Assembly (NCBI GenBank): GCA_903902745.1
Contig: CAIUWA010000047.1
Location: forward strand, 1-64,000
Source: an uncultured Opitutia bacterium
Lineage (GTDB): Bacteria > Verrucomicrobiota > Verrucomicrobiia > Opitutales > Opitutaceae
DNA: 64,000 nucleotides
Direction of reading: 5' to 3'
The notes beneath the pieces were generated by a model, which was not told the origin of the DNA, searched no databases, and was given only the letters and a program-made list of their open reading frames with translations. Shown here piece after piece: positions 1 to 8,576 of this stretch. Within the stretch, counting starts at the first letter, position 1. Every line of letters begins with the position of its first letter. A program made the translations under genes and the position numbers.

Positions 1-571
1 CCTGCTGTTTGAAGGTGTCGGCGGTCTCCCGGAGCATGACCTTCTCCTGCTCGGCCACCTTCACGGCGACGGTCAGTCCCTCGATTTTCTGGCGGGCCTC
101 CGCCTGCTGCTTCTCGAGGCCGGTGAGCGCCTGCGCCTGGCGCTCGGCCTCGGCGCGCTTCTGCTCGAGTTCGCGCTGCAGCTGGGCGAGCTGCTCCTTC
201 GTCATCGTCGCCTCCTGCGTGGCGGCGGCAAACTTCTGGTTGAGCTCGGTGGCGGTGCGCTGAGTGGCCGCGAGCGTCGTCGTGAGCGTGGTCTTTTCCG
301 ACTGCAGCGCGGCAACGTTCTGCTCGCGCGCCGCCAAGGTGGATTCGGTGGAGGTGAGCTTCTCCGCGAGCTGCTGGCGTGAGGCCTGTTCGTCCGCGAG
401 CGACTGCTTCATCGCCGTGACCAGGTCCTGGTCCTTGGTCTGGGCGTTGGCATTCAGCTCGGGCACCGGCGGGTTCTTCGGCCGGGAAGGCTCCGCGTTC
501 TCCCAGCGGGTGAGCGCAAGGAGGTTCAGCAGGAGAAAGTCGCAGATGATGAGGAGCAGCGTCTTGTTCAT
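1..571 (-). CDS. Coiled-coil membrane-anchored protein, C-terminus cut by window edge
   Basis: Reading the minus strand from an ATG at 571, the frame stays open to base 1, so the gene is truncated by the window. The product begins MNKTLLLIICDFLLLNLLAL, a hydrophobic stretch that would act as a signal anchor. Then follows a Pro-rich linker and more than 120 residues of heptad-like sequence rich in Gln, Glu, Ala and Lys (for example EKLTSTESTLAAREQNVAAL), typical of a long coiled coil. It lies 49 bases after the stop of the membrane-protein gene at 621-2285 on the same strand, so the two are probably co-transcribed. Similar anchored coiled-coil proteins occur in Opitutaceae without assigned function. 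I do not recognise a specific family. Confidence 0.75.
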   Translation of the reverse strand, partial: MNKTLLLIICDFLLLNLLALTRWENAEPSRPKNPPVPELNANAQTKDQDLVTAMKQSLADEQASRQQLAEKLTSTESTLAAREQNVAALQSEKTTLTTTLAATQRTATELNQKFAAATQEATMTKEQLAQLQRELEQKRAEAERQAQALTGLEKQQAEARQKIEGLTVAVKVAEQEKVMLRETADTFKQQ

Positions 572-620
572 GGCCGGGTACGGGGGCGGGCCGCAGCGGG
601 AAAAGGGATCAGACCGGGTT

Positions 621-2285
621 TCATGCCGTCATCACGTTCGACGTGGCCTGGCTCTGCAGGATCAGGGTGCGCTTGTAGGGGCGAACGTGGCGGATCTTCA
701 CGAGCGCGACGCAGATGATGCCGAACAGGTTCGACGAATAGGCGGCGAGCAGGTCGCCGGGGATGATGTGCAGCACCTGCAGCACCAGCGCGCTGGCCGT
801 GCCGGCGATGCCGACGTAGAGGCCGCCGTCGAAGAGGTTTTCCTCGTTTTCCATGAGCTTAAGTTTCACGAGGGGCGCCACGGCGGTATGGGCGACCTCG
901 CGGATTTTGACGAGGCAGAGCAGGTACATCGAGACCTGGAGGACGGCGAAGAGGCCGATCGAGAGCAGCGTGGAGGTATCCATGGTGGGAGAAGTTTTGG
1001 CGGCGGGTGCGGAGGGAGGTTCGGCGGAAGAGGCGAGGACAGGCAGGACGAGGCGGAGTTTGAATTCGGAGGCCGGCGCGGCTTTTAGCAGGAACGGCTC
1101 GGTCCCCAGCACCAGGAGGCCCGCCATCAGCACGGCGAGCACGCCGCTTTGGAGATGAGGGAGCGCGGGACCGGTTTCACGGGTGGAGGCAAACAACGTC
1201 CCATCCAGACCGCGCAGAAGGCAAAAGGCTCCCAGCAGAAAACCCAGCCACTTCGCGACAAGCGCGAGCTTCGGGTGCAGCAGGCCAAAGGTCGCCGCCG
1301 CGCCGATGTCCGGGGCGGGGGTCCGGCTGACCGGTACCTGGCGCAGCAGCAGCAGGCGCACCGCCCCCTGCCCTTCCTTCAATGCGAGGCCCAGGTCCTC
1401 GACCCCGGCCTTGCCGTATTGGATGAGATAACTCGCGACCCGGTCGGCGGAATCGGAAAACAGCGCGGCTGTGTAAATCAACGGGAGCTGGTCGGGCGCC
1501 ACCCGCGCGAGGTGCGCGTATTCGCCGACGGTCTTGGTGCTTTCCGTGCGGCGGAGCAGTTCGCCCAGTTGCATCCAGTCGAGGCGCTGGCCCAGGGAGA
1601 GCAGATCGAGGTCAAAGCCCTCGAGCTCGCCCAACGCCTTCTGGCTCTCGGCCGCCTCGGCCAGGTTGCGCAGTTCGCGCTGGAGCGAGGGCGAGAGGTG
1701 CTCGCCCTGGTAGAGCAGCGCCGAGAGCAGGATCACGGCGTCGAGCGGCTGCCCCCCGGCGCGCGTGGCGGGGACAAAGCGGCCGGTCACAGTGAGGTCG
1801 CGCGTCTTCAGCAGGGCCTGCACGCCGAGTGAGCGGGAATTGGCGAGATAGGCGCGGAGCGTCCCGCGGGCTTTTTCCGGAATGAAAAAGGTCAACACCG
1901 GCGTGCTGGCAGCGTGGCCCTTGCTTTCACGCAGGTTGAAAAGCGGATCGAGAAAGGGATCCCAGCCGCCCCAGGCGACGAGTTCCGGCTGATGCGCCGC
2001 GAACTTGTCGATCGATTCCGCGAGTGCCGGCGCCCGCGGATCGCCGACGACGCGGGCCGTCGCCAGCACCAGCGCGGCCGGGCCGAGTTTTTCAAAATCG
2101 ACGAGATCGCGGCCAAATGCGGCGACCGAGGACGTCCCCTCGCCGGCGGCGCGCAGCAACGCCGGCGAAACCGACTTCAAGTTGACGGGCAGCGACCACG
2201 CCGCCGCCACGAACGCCACTCCGGCCGCGAGCCAGGCGAACACGGCCCACGACGGGGCTTTCCGGACTGGGGCGACGTCGCTCAT
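621..2285 (-). CDS. Multi-pass membrane protein of unknown function
   Basis: The frame continues upstream to 2810, but that part lies antisense to peptide deformylase. I place the start at the ATG at 2285, which gives about 554 residues beginning MSDVAPVRKAPSWAVFAWLA, with a first membrane segment at about 13-32. A roughly 300-residue soluble region follows, then further hydrophobic segments at about 330-350 and 370-390, and a C-terminal quarter with several more helices (FAVLQVSMYLLCLVKI and GLYVGIAGTASALVLQVL). The long middle domain suggests an extracytoplasmic region. No catalytic motif is evident. It is divergent from the def gene and upstream of the coiled-coil gene at 1-571, so an envelope-associated pair is plausible. 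Function unknown. Confidence 0.7.
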   Translation of the reverse strand: MSDVAPVRKAPSWAVFAWLAAGVAFVAAAWSLPVNLKSVSPALLRAAGEGTSSVAAFGRDLVDFEKLGPAALVLATARVVGDPRAPALAESIDKFAAHQPELVAWGGWDPFLDPLFNLRESKGHAASTPVLTFFIPEKARGTLRAYLANSRSLGVQALLKTRDLTVTGRFVPATRAGGQPLDAVILLSALLYQGEHLSPSLQRELRNLAEAAESQKALGELEGFDLDLLSLGQRLDWMQLGELLRRTESTKTVGEYAHLARVAPDQLPLIYTAALFSDSADRVASYLIQYGKAGVEDLGLALKEGQGAVRLLLLRQVPVSRTPAPDIGAAATFGLLHPKLALVAKWLGFLLGAFCLLRGLDGTLFASTRETGPALPHLQSGVLAVLMAGLLVLGTEPFLLKAAPASEFKLRLVLPVLASSAEPPSAPAAKTSPTMDTSTLLSIGLFAVLQVSMYLLCLVKIREVAHTAVAPLVKLKLMENEENLFDGGLYVGIAGTASALVLQVLHIIPGDLLAAYSSNLFGIICVALVKIRHVRPYKRTLILQSQATSNVMTA

Positions 2286-2348
2286 TGCTGGTAAGTATTC
2301 AGTTGCGGAGGCGTGGAGGCAATCCAACGCTTCAGGCTTCACCGACCG

Positions 2349-2927
2349 ATGGCACTGCCAATTGTTCACTACAACCACTCCATCCTCCGCAAAAAAGGCG
2401 CGAAAGTCACCACCTTCGACGTGGCGCTGGCCCAATTTGCCGCGGAGATGGTTGAAACGATGCATGCCGCCGGCGGCATCGGCCTCGCAGCCCAGCAGGT
2501 CGGACGCGCGGTGATGGTCTGCGTCGTGGACCTGCATGGCGCCAACGCGGAATTCACGTGGTCCCTCGACGGCACCAAGCTGCCACTTGACCTCTTCATG
2601 CCGATGACCCTCGTCAACCCCGTGGTGGCCGCCCGGCCCGCCACGCCCGAGACGATTTTCGAGGAAGGCTGCCTGTCCTTTCCCACCATCCGGGGCGATG
2701 TGGTGCGGCCGGATGAGATCACGGTGAAGTTCCAGGATGAACGCGGCCTGCCGCACGTGCTCGAGTGCGACGGCTTGCTCGGCCGCTGCGTCCAGCACGA
2801 GGTCGACCATCTCAACGGCGTGCTCTTCATCGAGCGGATGACGAAGGAAGCGCGCGCGCAGATCGACGAGGCCGTCAAGACCCTGGCCAAGGAAACCCGC
2901 GCCGCCGCCAAGGCCGCCAAGGCGTAA
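2349..2927 (+). CDS. def: Peptide deformylase
   Basis: Removes the formyl group from the N-terminal methionine of nascent proteins in the cytoplasm. All three metal-binding motifs are visible: GIGLAAQQ at residues 43-50, EGCLS at 106-110 (the Cys binds the metal) and HEVDH at 150-154. The frame opens at 2313, but the ATG at 2349 gives the family-typical start MALPIVHYNHSILRKKGA, so I chose it; the product is then 192 residues. About 20 extra residues sit between motifs I and II compared with the short E. coli type, and there is a Lys/Ala-rich tail. It is the first gene of a plus-strand run leading into the oxidoreductase at 2951. Confidence 0.95.
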   Translation: MALPIVHYNHSILRKKGAKVTTFDVALAQFAAEMVETMHAAGGIGLAAQQVGRAVMVCVVDLHGANAEFTWSLDGTKLPLDLFMPMTLVNPVVAARPATPETIFEEGCLSFPTIRGDVVRPDEITVKFQDERGLPHVLECDGLLGRCVQHEVDHLNGVLFIERMTKEARAQIDEAVKTLAKETRAAAKAAKA

Positions 2928-2950
2928 AACTATCCCTCCCTCTCACCCCC

Positions 2951-4030
2951 ATGAGCCAAAAATCCGACGGAATGAACTACGCGCCCCAGGGCAAGCCCAG
3001 CCCGGTGGTCAAACCCGGCGAATTCACCTTTGCCGCCGCCTTTCTTGAGCACGGTCACATCTTCGGCCAGTGCAACGGCCTGCTCGAGGCCGGCGCCGAG
3101 TTGAAATGGGTTTATGATCCCGACCCGAAAAAGGTCGCGGACTTCATCGCCAAGTATCCGCAGGCCAAGGCGGCCCGGTCCTTCGATGAGATCCTCGCCG
3201 ACCCGGCGGTCAAACTCGTCGCCGCCGCCGCCGTGCCCTGCGACCGCGGTGCGATCGGCGGCCGCGTGCTGGAGGCGGGCAAGGACTATTTCACGGACAA
3301 GGCCCCCTTCACCACGCTCGAGCAGCTCGCCACGGCCAAGGCCGTCGTCGCCCGCACCCGGCGCAAATACGCCGTCTACTACAGCGAGCGCCTCCACGTG
3401 GAGTCGGCCATGTTCGCCACGGACCTCGTGGCGGGCGGAGCGATCGGCCGCGTCATTCAGGTCCTCGGCCTCGGGCCGCACCGCATCGGGAACAAGGCCG
3501 CCCGCCCGGCGTGGTTTTTCCAACGCGCGAAGTACGGCGGCATCCTCTGCGACATTGGCAGCCACCAGTTCGAGCAGTTCCTCACCTTCTCCGGCGCGAC
3601 CGACGCCACCGTGACCCACGCCGCCGTGGGCAACTACGGCAATCCCGAGACGCCGGAACTCGAGGACTTCGGCGAGGCCTCGCTCCTCGGCAACAACGGC
3701 TCCACCAATTATGTCCGTGTCGACTGGTTCACGCCCGCCGGGCTGAGCACGTGGGGGGACGGCCGCACCGTCATCCTCGGCACGAAGGGCTACATCGAGC
3801 TGCGCAAATACGTCGACGTCGGCCGGGAGAAAACCTCCGACCATGTCTACATCGTGGATGAAAAGGGTGAGCAGCACCTCAACGTCACGGGCCAGGTCGG
3901 CTTCCGCTTCTTCGGGCAGCTCATCCTCGACTGCCTCAACGGCACCGAGAAGGCGATGACGCAGGAGCACACCTTCAAGGCCGCCGAACTCTGCCTGCGC
4001 GCGCAACTCGCGGCCAAGAGGATTGCCTAG
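2951..4030 (+). CDS. Gfo/Idh/MocA family NAD(P)-dependent oxidoreductase
   Basis: Soluble sugar- or inositol-type dehydrogenase of 359 residues. The N-terminal half is a Rossmann-like nucleotide domain (strands around FAAAFLEHGHIFGQ and ELKWVYDPDP, then FDEILADPAVKLVAAAAVP). The family's lysine region appears as KDYFTDKAPFTTLEQL, and the second half is the alpha/beta substrate domain with GGILCDIGSHQFEQFLTF, matching the D-x-G-x-H motif of the family. The reading frame extends upstream inside def; I chose the ATG at 2951, after the def stop. An ATG at 2972 is an alternative. The usual GxGxxG glycine pattern is degenerate here. Substrate cannot be predicted. It is followed 8 bases later by the cobalamin adenosyltransferase. 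Confidence 0.88.
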   Translation: MSQKSDGMNYAPQGKPSPVVKPGEFTFAAAFLEHGHIFGQCNGLLEAGAELKWVYDPDPKKVADFIAKYPQAKAARSFDEILADPAVKLVAAAAVPCDRGAIGGRVLEAGKDYFTDKAPFTTLEQLATAKAVVARTRRKYAVYYSERLHVESAMFATDLVAGGAIGRVIQVLGLGPHRIGNKAARPAWFFQRAKYGGILCDIGSHQFEQFLTFSGATDATVTHAAVGNYGNPETPELEDFGEASLLGNNGSTNYVRVDWFTPAGLSTWGDGRTVILGTKGYIELRKYVDVGREKTSDHVYIVDEKGEQHLNVTGQVGFRFFGQLILDCLNGTEKAMTQEHTFKAAELCLRAQLAAKRIA

Positions 4031-4038
4031 CTGGCGTT

Positions 4039-4569
4039 ATGACGCGCTCCATCGCCACCCGCACGGGCGACGACGGCACCACCAGCCTGCTTTACGGCCA
4101 GCGCGTGCCGAAGGACCATCCGCAGATCGAGGCGGTTGGGGCGTTTGACGAACTCAATGTCGCGCTGGGCGCGGCCCGGCTGCTCGTTTCGGAGCCCGCC
4201 CTCCTCGCCTTGTTGCGTGCCGTCCAGCAAAACCTCGTGGCGCTCATGGGCGAACTGGCCTGCGCCGAGGCGGATGCCGGGCGCTACCTTGATTCCAAGC
4301 TGGCGAAAATCATCCCGGCGGATGTGCAGCGGCTGGATGAGGCCGTCGCCGAATTGGAAGCGCGGGGACTGAAATTTGACGGCTGGGCCACTCCCGGGGC
4401 CAATCCGCGGGCGATCGCGCTCGACCAGGCACGGGTCACCGCCCGGCGCGCCGAGCGGCGGCTCGCCTCGCTCCCGGCGCATGGACGCAACGTCCGGCCC
4501 GAGGTTCGGCAATTTGTAAACCGCCTGTCCGACTTGCTCTGGCTGCTGGCGAGGGCCGCCGAAGCCTGA
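4039..4569 (+). CDS. PduO-type ATP:cob(I)alamin adenosyltransferase
   Basis: Transfers the adenosyl group of ATP to cob(I)alamin to make coenzyme B12. The 176-residue protein carries the family's N-terminal signature TRTGDDGTTSLLYG (residues 7-20), then RVPKDHPQIEAVGAFDELNV, and the C-terminal helix NRLSDLLWLLARAAE, which in PduO-type enzymes contributes to the trimer active site. Length is normal for the single-domain family. The start ATG lies 8 bases after the preceding stop, so co-transcription with the oxidoreductase is likely. Nothing else in the window makes or uses B12, so it probably serves a cobamide enzyme encoded elsewhere. Confidence 0.92.
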   Translation: MTRSIATRTGDDGTTSLLYGQRVPKDHPQIEAVGAFDELNVALGAARLLVSEPALLALLRAVQQNLVALMGELACAEADAGRYLDSKLAKIIPADVQRLDEAVAELEARGLKFDGWATPGANPRAIALDQARVTARRAERRLASLPAHGRNVRPEVRQFVNRLSDLLWLLARAAEA

Positions 4570-4766
4570 ACTCAGGGCCGTCACTGGAATCATTATTTCA
4601 CCTTAGCGGAAAACGGATCTCCCGGTCCGTTTCAGGGATGACACCTCCGTCGATATCGGCCGCGCGATGCCAACGGTCCGGGAGGTCCGCTCTTCACGAC
4701 ATTCGAGCAACGCAACCCCCGGCAAAAAATCCTGTCCATTCCGTTCATTCCGTTTAGAACCCAGCC
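4570..4766. other. Intergenic gap with a hairpin and a short repeat remnant
   Basis: No gene is visible. A hairpin (AAACGGATC / GGTCCGTTT, about 4610-4632) follows the adenosyltransferase and could end its transcript, but it has no T run. At about 4730-4757 lies a run of reiterated CATTCCGTT words similar to one arm of the word-repeat elements elsewhere in the window. Confidence 0.4.
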
Positions 4767-5345
4767 ATGCGTTCCGCCCTCGTCCTTATTGTGCTTGCCG
4801 CTTCGTGGCGCCTGCTTGCCGTCCACGAGCCCATGCTCGGGAATTTCTCCCCACTGATGGCGCTCACTTTCTGCGGGGCGGTTTACTTCCGCGACAAGCG
4901 GCTCTGGCTGGTGCCGTTTGCCGCGCTGGCGCTGTCGGACATCTACCTGGATTACTACTACGCGACGGCCTTCCACGAAATGTGGAGCTGGCAAAGCGTG
5001 CTGACGCGCCTCCTTTGCTTTGCCCTCGCCCTGCCCCTCGGGTGGATGGTGGCGCAGCGCAAGAACTGGCTGACGCTTTTCTGCGGGGCCCTCGGCAGTT
5101 CGCTGCTCTTCTACGTCATCACCAACACCGACGCCTGGCGGCATGATCCGCATTACATCAAGACCGCCGCCGGCTGGTGGCAGGCCCTGACGGTCGGCCG
5201 CCCCGGGTTTGCGCCCACCTACATGTTTTTCCGCAACACGCTCGTGAGTGACCTGCTGTTCACCGGCCTGTTCGCCTTCGCGATGGAATTCGCCGCCCGG
5301 CGGGCCGGTGAGTCGAGCCTGCTGAAAAAGCAGCCGACTGCCTGA
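4767..5345 (+). CDS. DUF6580 family integral membrane protein
   Basis: A 192-residue protein with about five membrane helices. The N-terminal pattern matches the DUF6580 family, which is annotated as putative transport protein: LGNFSPLMALTFCGAVYF, then a helix ending ALALSDIYLDYYY. In related proteins the N-F-x-P and S-D positions are conserved, and the fold resembles ECF-transporter S components. No energising ATPase genes are next to it, so transport is inference. A GTAG-type repeat sits directly after its stop and separates it from the convergent PIN-PhoH gene. Confidence 0.7.
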   Translation: MRSALVLIVLAASWRLLAVHEPMLGNFSPLMALTFCGAVYFRDKRLWLVPFAALALSDIYLDYYYATAFHEMWSWQSVLTRLLCFALALPLGWMVAQRKNWLTLFCGALGSSLLFYVITNTDAWRHDPHYIKTAAGWWQALTVGRPGFAPTYMFFRNTLVSDLLFTGLFAFAMEFAARRAGESSLLKKQPTA

Positions 5346-5352
5346 GATGGAT

Positions 5353-5412
5353 TGTAGCGGCGCTCGGTGAGCGCCGCTCTTTCGAAACCGGCGGTCATAG
5401 ACCGCCGCTACA
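5353..5412. repeat. REP-like double hairpin (GTAG...CTAC family)
   Basis: Two adjacent GC-rich hairpins fill the gap between convergent genes: GTAGCGGCGCTC with its near complement GAGCGCCGCT at 5354-5378, and GGCGGTC TATGA-type GACCGCC at 5390-5411 closing with CTAC. The whole element starts with GTAG and ends with CTAC, as do copies near 50.3, 51.1, 53.6 and 58.7 kb. It may also act as a transcription boundary for both genes. Confidence 0.7.
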
Positions 5413-5415
5413 ACT

Positions 5416-6957
5416 TCACAGCAGGTCGGCGGCGAGTTCGGCGAGGCGCGAACGCTCGCCCTTCATGAGCTTGACGTGCGCCGCGATCGCCTGGCCCTTC
5501 ATGCGATTGTGGCAGTAGACGAGCCCGTTGCTGCGCGAGTCGACGTAGGGATTGTCGATCTGCGTGGGATCGCCGATCAGCACGATCTTCGATCCCTCGG
5601 CGATGCGGGTGATGACGGTCTTCACCTCGTGCGGAGTGAGCTGCTGGGCCTCATCAAGGATGAAGAAGCGACGGGCGATGGAGCGGCCGCGGATGAAGGC
5701 CAGCGCCTCGATCTCGACCAGCCCGCTCTTGAGGAGGCGCTCGTAGGGCTTGGCCATGACCCCGGTGCCGTGGCCGCCGTTGTGGCTGGCGTGGCTGGGT
5801 TGCGGCGCGTTCATGGCCGACGAAAACCGCTCGTCGTGCTTCTTGTGCTTCTTCTTGGAAACCTTCTTGGCGGCGAATTGCGGTTCCTTCGGCGGTTTCG
5901 AGGGGATCAGCACCTCGAGCGCGTCGTAGTAGGGCTGCAGCCAGGGGCGCATCTTTTCCTCCAGCGTGCCGGGGAGAAAGCCGATGTCCTTGCCCAGCGC
6001 GATGACCGGGCGGGAAACAGAGACGCCGTCGTAGTGCGAGTGGTCGTCGTGCGTCTGGTGCAGCGCGCAGGCGATGGAGAGCAGGGTCTTGCCGGTGCCC
6101 GCCTTGCCGAAACAGGTCAGCATGTGGATGCTGTCGTCGAGCAGGGCATCCATGAAAAACTGCTGCTCGAGGTTGCGCGCCCGGATCGGCATGCCGCCCG
6201 GCGCCTTCACGTAATCGGGGAGCTTCAGGCGGCGCACGACACCGTCGCCATGATAGCGGGCGGGCATCGTCTTGCCCTCGTCGGAACGGAGCAGGACGTA
6301 TTCGTTCAGGTAGAGCGGCTTGGCGACGGCCTCATCGAGGTCAAAGCCCCCTTCCGAGCAGAAGCGCTGCAGCTCGTAAATGCTGAGGGGAATCTCGCGA
6401 TAGCTGGCCTCCTCGTCGCTTTCCGGGACCTTGTCGTTGAGGTAGTCCTCCGACTCCAGGCCGACGGCCCGGGCCTTGAGCTGCACGTTGACATCCTTCG
6501 TGACCAGCGTGGTCGGCGGCGGGAACTGCTCCTGGACAAAGAGCGCGGCGGCGATGATGCGGTTGTCCTTCTTGGAAAGGTCGGGCAGGATCGCGCGCAA
6601 ACGCTCCATCGCGGGCGAACTGCGCCCGCCCTCCATCAGGTAGGGGTTGATGATGATCGAGAGCGTGCCGCCGTTGGGCAGCTCGACCCCCTCGTGCATG
6701 GAACGCGAGTCGGGCAGCAGTTCCTGCAGCAGCCGGTGCACCCGGCGGGCGTTGCGGCCGCGCTCGGTCGACTGCTCGCCCTTGATGGCGTCGAGTTCCT
6801 CGAGCACCTCCACGGGTATTGCGAGGTTGTTCTCCTCGAATTTAAAAATGGACTGCGGGTCGTGCAGCAGGACATTCGTGTCGAGCACGAAGGTCTTAAC
6901 TTTTGCCGTAACCCTAAGCCGCGGATTTGAGGCTGAAGCCTCTCGCACGTTTTCCAT
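5416..6957 (-). CDS. PIN domain-PhoH-like ATPase
   Basis: Two-domain protein of about 513 residues. An N-terminal PIN nuclease domain starts at KTFVLDTNVLLHDP and carries acidic residues also seen in LEELDAIKGE and KDNRIIAAAL. The C-terminal PhoH-like P-loop domain has Walker A (GKAGTGKT) and Walker B (FFILDEAQQLTPHE). Within the PhoH part is an unusual Lys/His-rich insert (about AAKKVSKKKHKKHDERFSS). Family members are thought to be RNA helicase/nuclease fusions, as in PhoH2 and YlaK-type proteins. The frame opens with a TTG at 6981; I prefer the ATG at 6957. A strong hairpin at 7070-7099 isolates its upstream region from the gene at 7205-7525. Confidence 0.9.
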   Translation of the reverse strand: MENVREASASNPRLRVTAKVKTFVLDTNVLLHDPQSIFKFEENNLAIPVEVLEELDAIKGEQSTERGRNARRVHRLLQELLPDSRSMHEGVELPNGGTLSIIINPYLMEGGRSSPAMERLRAILPDLSKKDNRIIAAALFVQEQFPPPTTLVTKDVNVQLKARAVGLESEDYLNDKVPESDEEASYREIPLSIYELQRFCSEGGFDLDEAVAKPLYLNEYVLLRSDEGKTMPARYHGDGVVRRLKLPDYVKAPGGMPIRARNLEQQFFMDALLDDSIHMLTCFGKAGTGKTLLSIACALHQTHDDHSHYDGVSVSRPVIALGKDIGFLPGTLEEKMRPWLQPYYDALEVLIPSKPPKEPQFAAKKVSKKKHKKHDERFSSAMNAPQPSHASHNGGHGTGVMAKPYERLLKSGLVEIEALAFIRGRSIARRFFILDEAQQLTPHEVKTVITRIAEGSKIVLIGDPTQIDNPYVDSRSNGLVYCHNRMKGQAIAAHVKLMKGERSRLAELAADLL

Positions 6958-7069
6958 CGGGTGTGGATATCTTGTGAGCAACTGAGCGGGTCGCAGCGCG
7001 CTTGTCGATGCAAGAATTGTGCGATGGCGAAATTAGGCGCCTCCTCTCTCCGTGGTCGGAAAAAAAGAA

Positions 7070-7099
7070 GGCGGGCCGCCTACCCCTAAGCGGCCCGCC
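7070..7099 (-). terminator. Rho-independent terminator, minus strand
   Basis: A perfect 10-base stem (GGCGGGCCGC / GCGGCCCGCC) with a 10-base loop is followed on the minus strand by a run of T residues (seen as an A run at about 7060-7066 on the plus strand). It lies downstream of the minus-strand gene at 7205-7525 and upstream of the PIN-PhoH gene, so it most likely ends the former's transcript. Confidence 0.75.
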
Positions 7100-7204
7100 A
7101 CTGGCTTTCTTTGTTACCCCAAATCTCCCCCGCTAAGCGGAGGAGAGTTAGAACAAGGGCTATGACGCGAATCGGATGAAGTTGTTTCATCAAAATCGTT
7201 CGGT

Positions 7205-7525
7205 CTATACCCCATCCGTCGGGCCTTCTGGTGCCGGTCGCCGCGGACGGGGTGCCACCCACAGGCGCAACAGGTGCTCAGCCAAGTTGCGCATGCTGAT
7301 CCGCCGCAAACCCTCCAACCCGACTCGCTCGCGAAACGGTGCCGCCACCCGGCTCCTCTCCTCATAATAGCGCCAAAGTTCGCTATCCAGCGCCGTCGCC
7401 GCCGCATGGGTGTCCGCCGCGTGCCGGGCTGCCATTCCGCGAACTTTTTCCCGCCAGTGCTGTCCCTCTTCCGGATGCTTTTGGAGATAGTCGAAAACGA
7501 GCTGCTCGGCACGGTTGAGGCTCAT
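7205..7525 (-). CDS. Small cytoplasmic protein of unknown function
   Basis: A 106-residue protein starting MSLNRAEQLVFDYLQKHPEE from the ATG at 7525; the frame runs further upstream but without a better start. It is highly charged and helical, with pairs such as HWREKVR and ELWRYYEERSRV, and a basic C-terminus. No signal peptide or membrane segment is visible, and no catalytic motif. It is followed by a strong terminator and preceded by a divergent gene at 7652, so it is a stand-alone unit. I recognise it only as the kind of short conserved hypothetical protein common in Opitutaceae. Confidence 0.65.
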   Translation of the reverse strand: MSLNRAEQLVFDYLQKHPEEGQHWREKVRGMAARHAADTHAAATALDSELWRYYEERSRVAAPFRERVGLEGLRRISMRNLAEHLLRLWVAPRPRRPAPEGPTDGV

Positions 7526-7651
7526 AAGCGCCAACGTGCGTCCAAAGGCTTGGAAAACAACCACAAACCCGCCCCTACAGCGGGATTGCAATTTATCCCC
7601 CAACTGCTAACCGTGCGCTAACTCTAAGCTTCAACCTAGACCGTTCCTACC

Positions 7652-8467
7652 ATGTGGCAAAAAACCAAAGAACAGATTCCCGCGATCATCCTGACCGCCC
7701 TCATTATCGTGGGTGCGGCTTACTGGCTGCACCAGAAGACCATCGAGGAGGTCGATGCCATGCAGCAGGCCAAGCTGACCGAACAGCGGTCGCAATTTGA
7801 CGCCCAGATCAAGGCGGCTTCCGAGGACACCCGCCACCAGATCGATGCCGTGGACAAGCTCCTCAAGGATGCCATCTCCAAGCGTGCCGCAGACGTCTTC
7901 ATGACCGACGACGAGGTCGCCAAGCTTAATGCCGAGAAGGTCAACCAGCTCGCCGAGGCGATCGCCAAGAAGGTTCAGCCCTACAACCCGCTCCCCAAGA
8001 CCCCGGAGGAGGCGGAAAAGATGCAGAACGAGCAGGTGGACAAGGTTTCCTCGCGCATGGCGGACAAAATCCAGCCTATCCTCGCCGAAATGTCGAAGGA
8101 CCAGAATCTGACCCGCGAGTCCATCGCCGGCTACAGCCAGCGCATCTCGGACCAGGTCGGCCGGGTGCTGACCGCCGAGCTGGCCAAGAACCAGCAGCTG
8201 AATAACAATCTCATGTCCACGCAGTCCATTGCGCAGGACTCGCTCAAGCTCTCCCACGAGATTACCGCGCTCTATCTCGCCTCCTTCAAGGACCAGGGTC
8301 TCATCACCCGCCTGCTCACCCTGCCGGCCAACGTCGTCCGCGACGCCACCAGCATGAGCATCGTCAGCAGCACGGAGCGCAAGAAGATCGAGCAGGATCT
8401 GGTCAACCGGATGAACGACATCGACAAGCGGCTGGCCGAGTCGCAGGCGCAGCAGCCCAAGAAGTGA
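7652..8467 (+). CDS. Signal-anchored coiled-coil envelope protein, unknown function
   Basis: The 271-residue product has a single N-terminal membrane anchor (PAIILTALIIVGAAYWL, residues 10-26) and is then almost entirely helical and charged, with Gln/Lys/Glu-rich heptads, for example DAVDKLLKDAISKRAAD and QNEQVDKVSSRMADKIQPI. This predicts a rod projecting from the inner membrane. The ATG at 7652 is preceded by pyrimidine-rich sequence (CCGTTCCTACC) and no Shine-Dalgarno. It is followed by a clear terminator at 8498-8533, so it appears monocistronic. No catalytic or binding motif is seen and no family is recognised. Confidence 0.75.
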   Translation: MWQKTKEQIPAIILTALIIVGAAYWLHQKTIEEVDAMQQAKLTEQRSQFDAQIKAASEDTRHQIDAVDKLLKDAISKRAADVFMTDDEVAKLNAEKVNQLAEAIAKKVQPYNPLPKTPEEAEKMQNEQVDKVSSRMADKIQPILAEMSKDQNLTRESIAGYSQRISDQVGRVLTAELAKNQQLNNNLMSTQSIAQDSLKLSHEITALYLASFKDQGLITRLLTLPANVVRDATSMSIVSSTERKKIEQDLVNRMNDIDKRLAESQAQQPKK

Positions 8468-8497
8468 GCGGCACTTCCCTCCCCTCCCTTTAACCCA

Positions 8498-8533
8498 AAG
8501 CTACGCTCCCCTGGTGCGTAGCTTTTTTGTTTT
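8498..8533 (+). terminator. Rho-independent terminator
   Basis: The stem AAGCTACGC / GCGTAGCTT with a short loop runs directly into a T-rich stretch, 31 bases after the stop of the coiled-coil gene. It has the classical form and orientation for ending that gene's transcript. Confidence 0.88.
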
Positions 8534-8576
8534 TGGGCAAAACCCGGGGGCGCGTTGAATTCCCGACGGTCATTTG

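Noticed and set aside
2286-2810. N-terminal extension of the membrane protein at 621-2285
   Set aside because: It lies antisense to peptide deformylase and has no membrane or signal sense; the ATG at 2285 is the better start.
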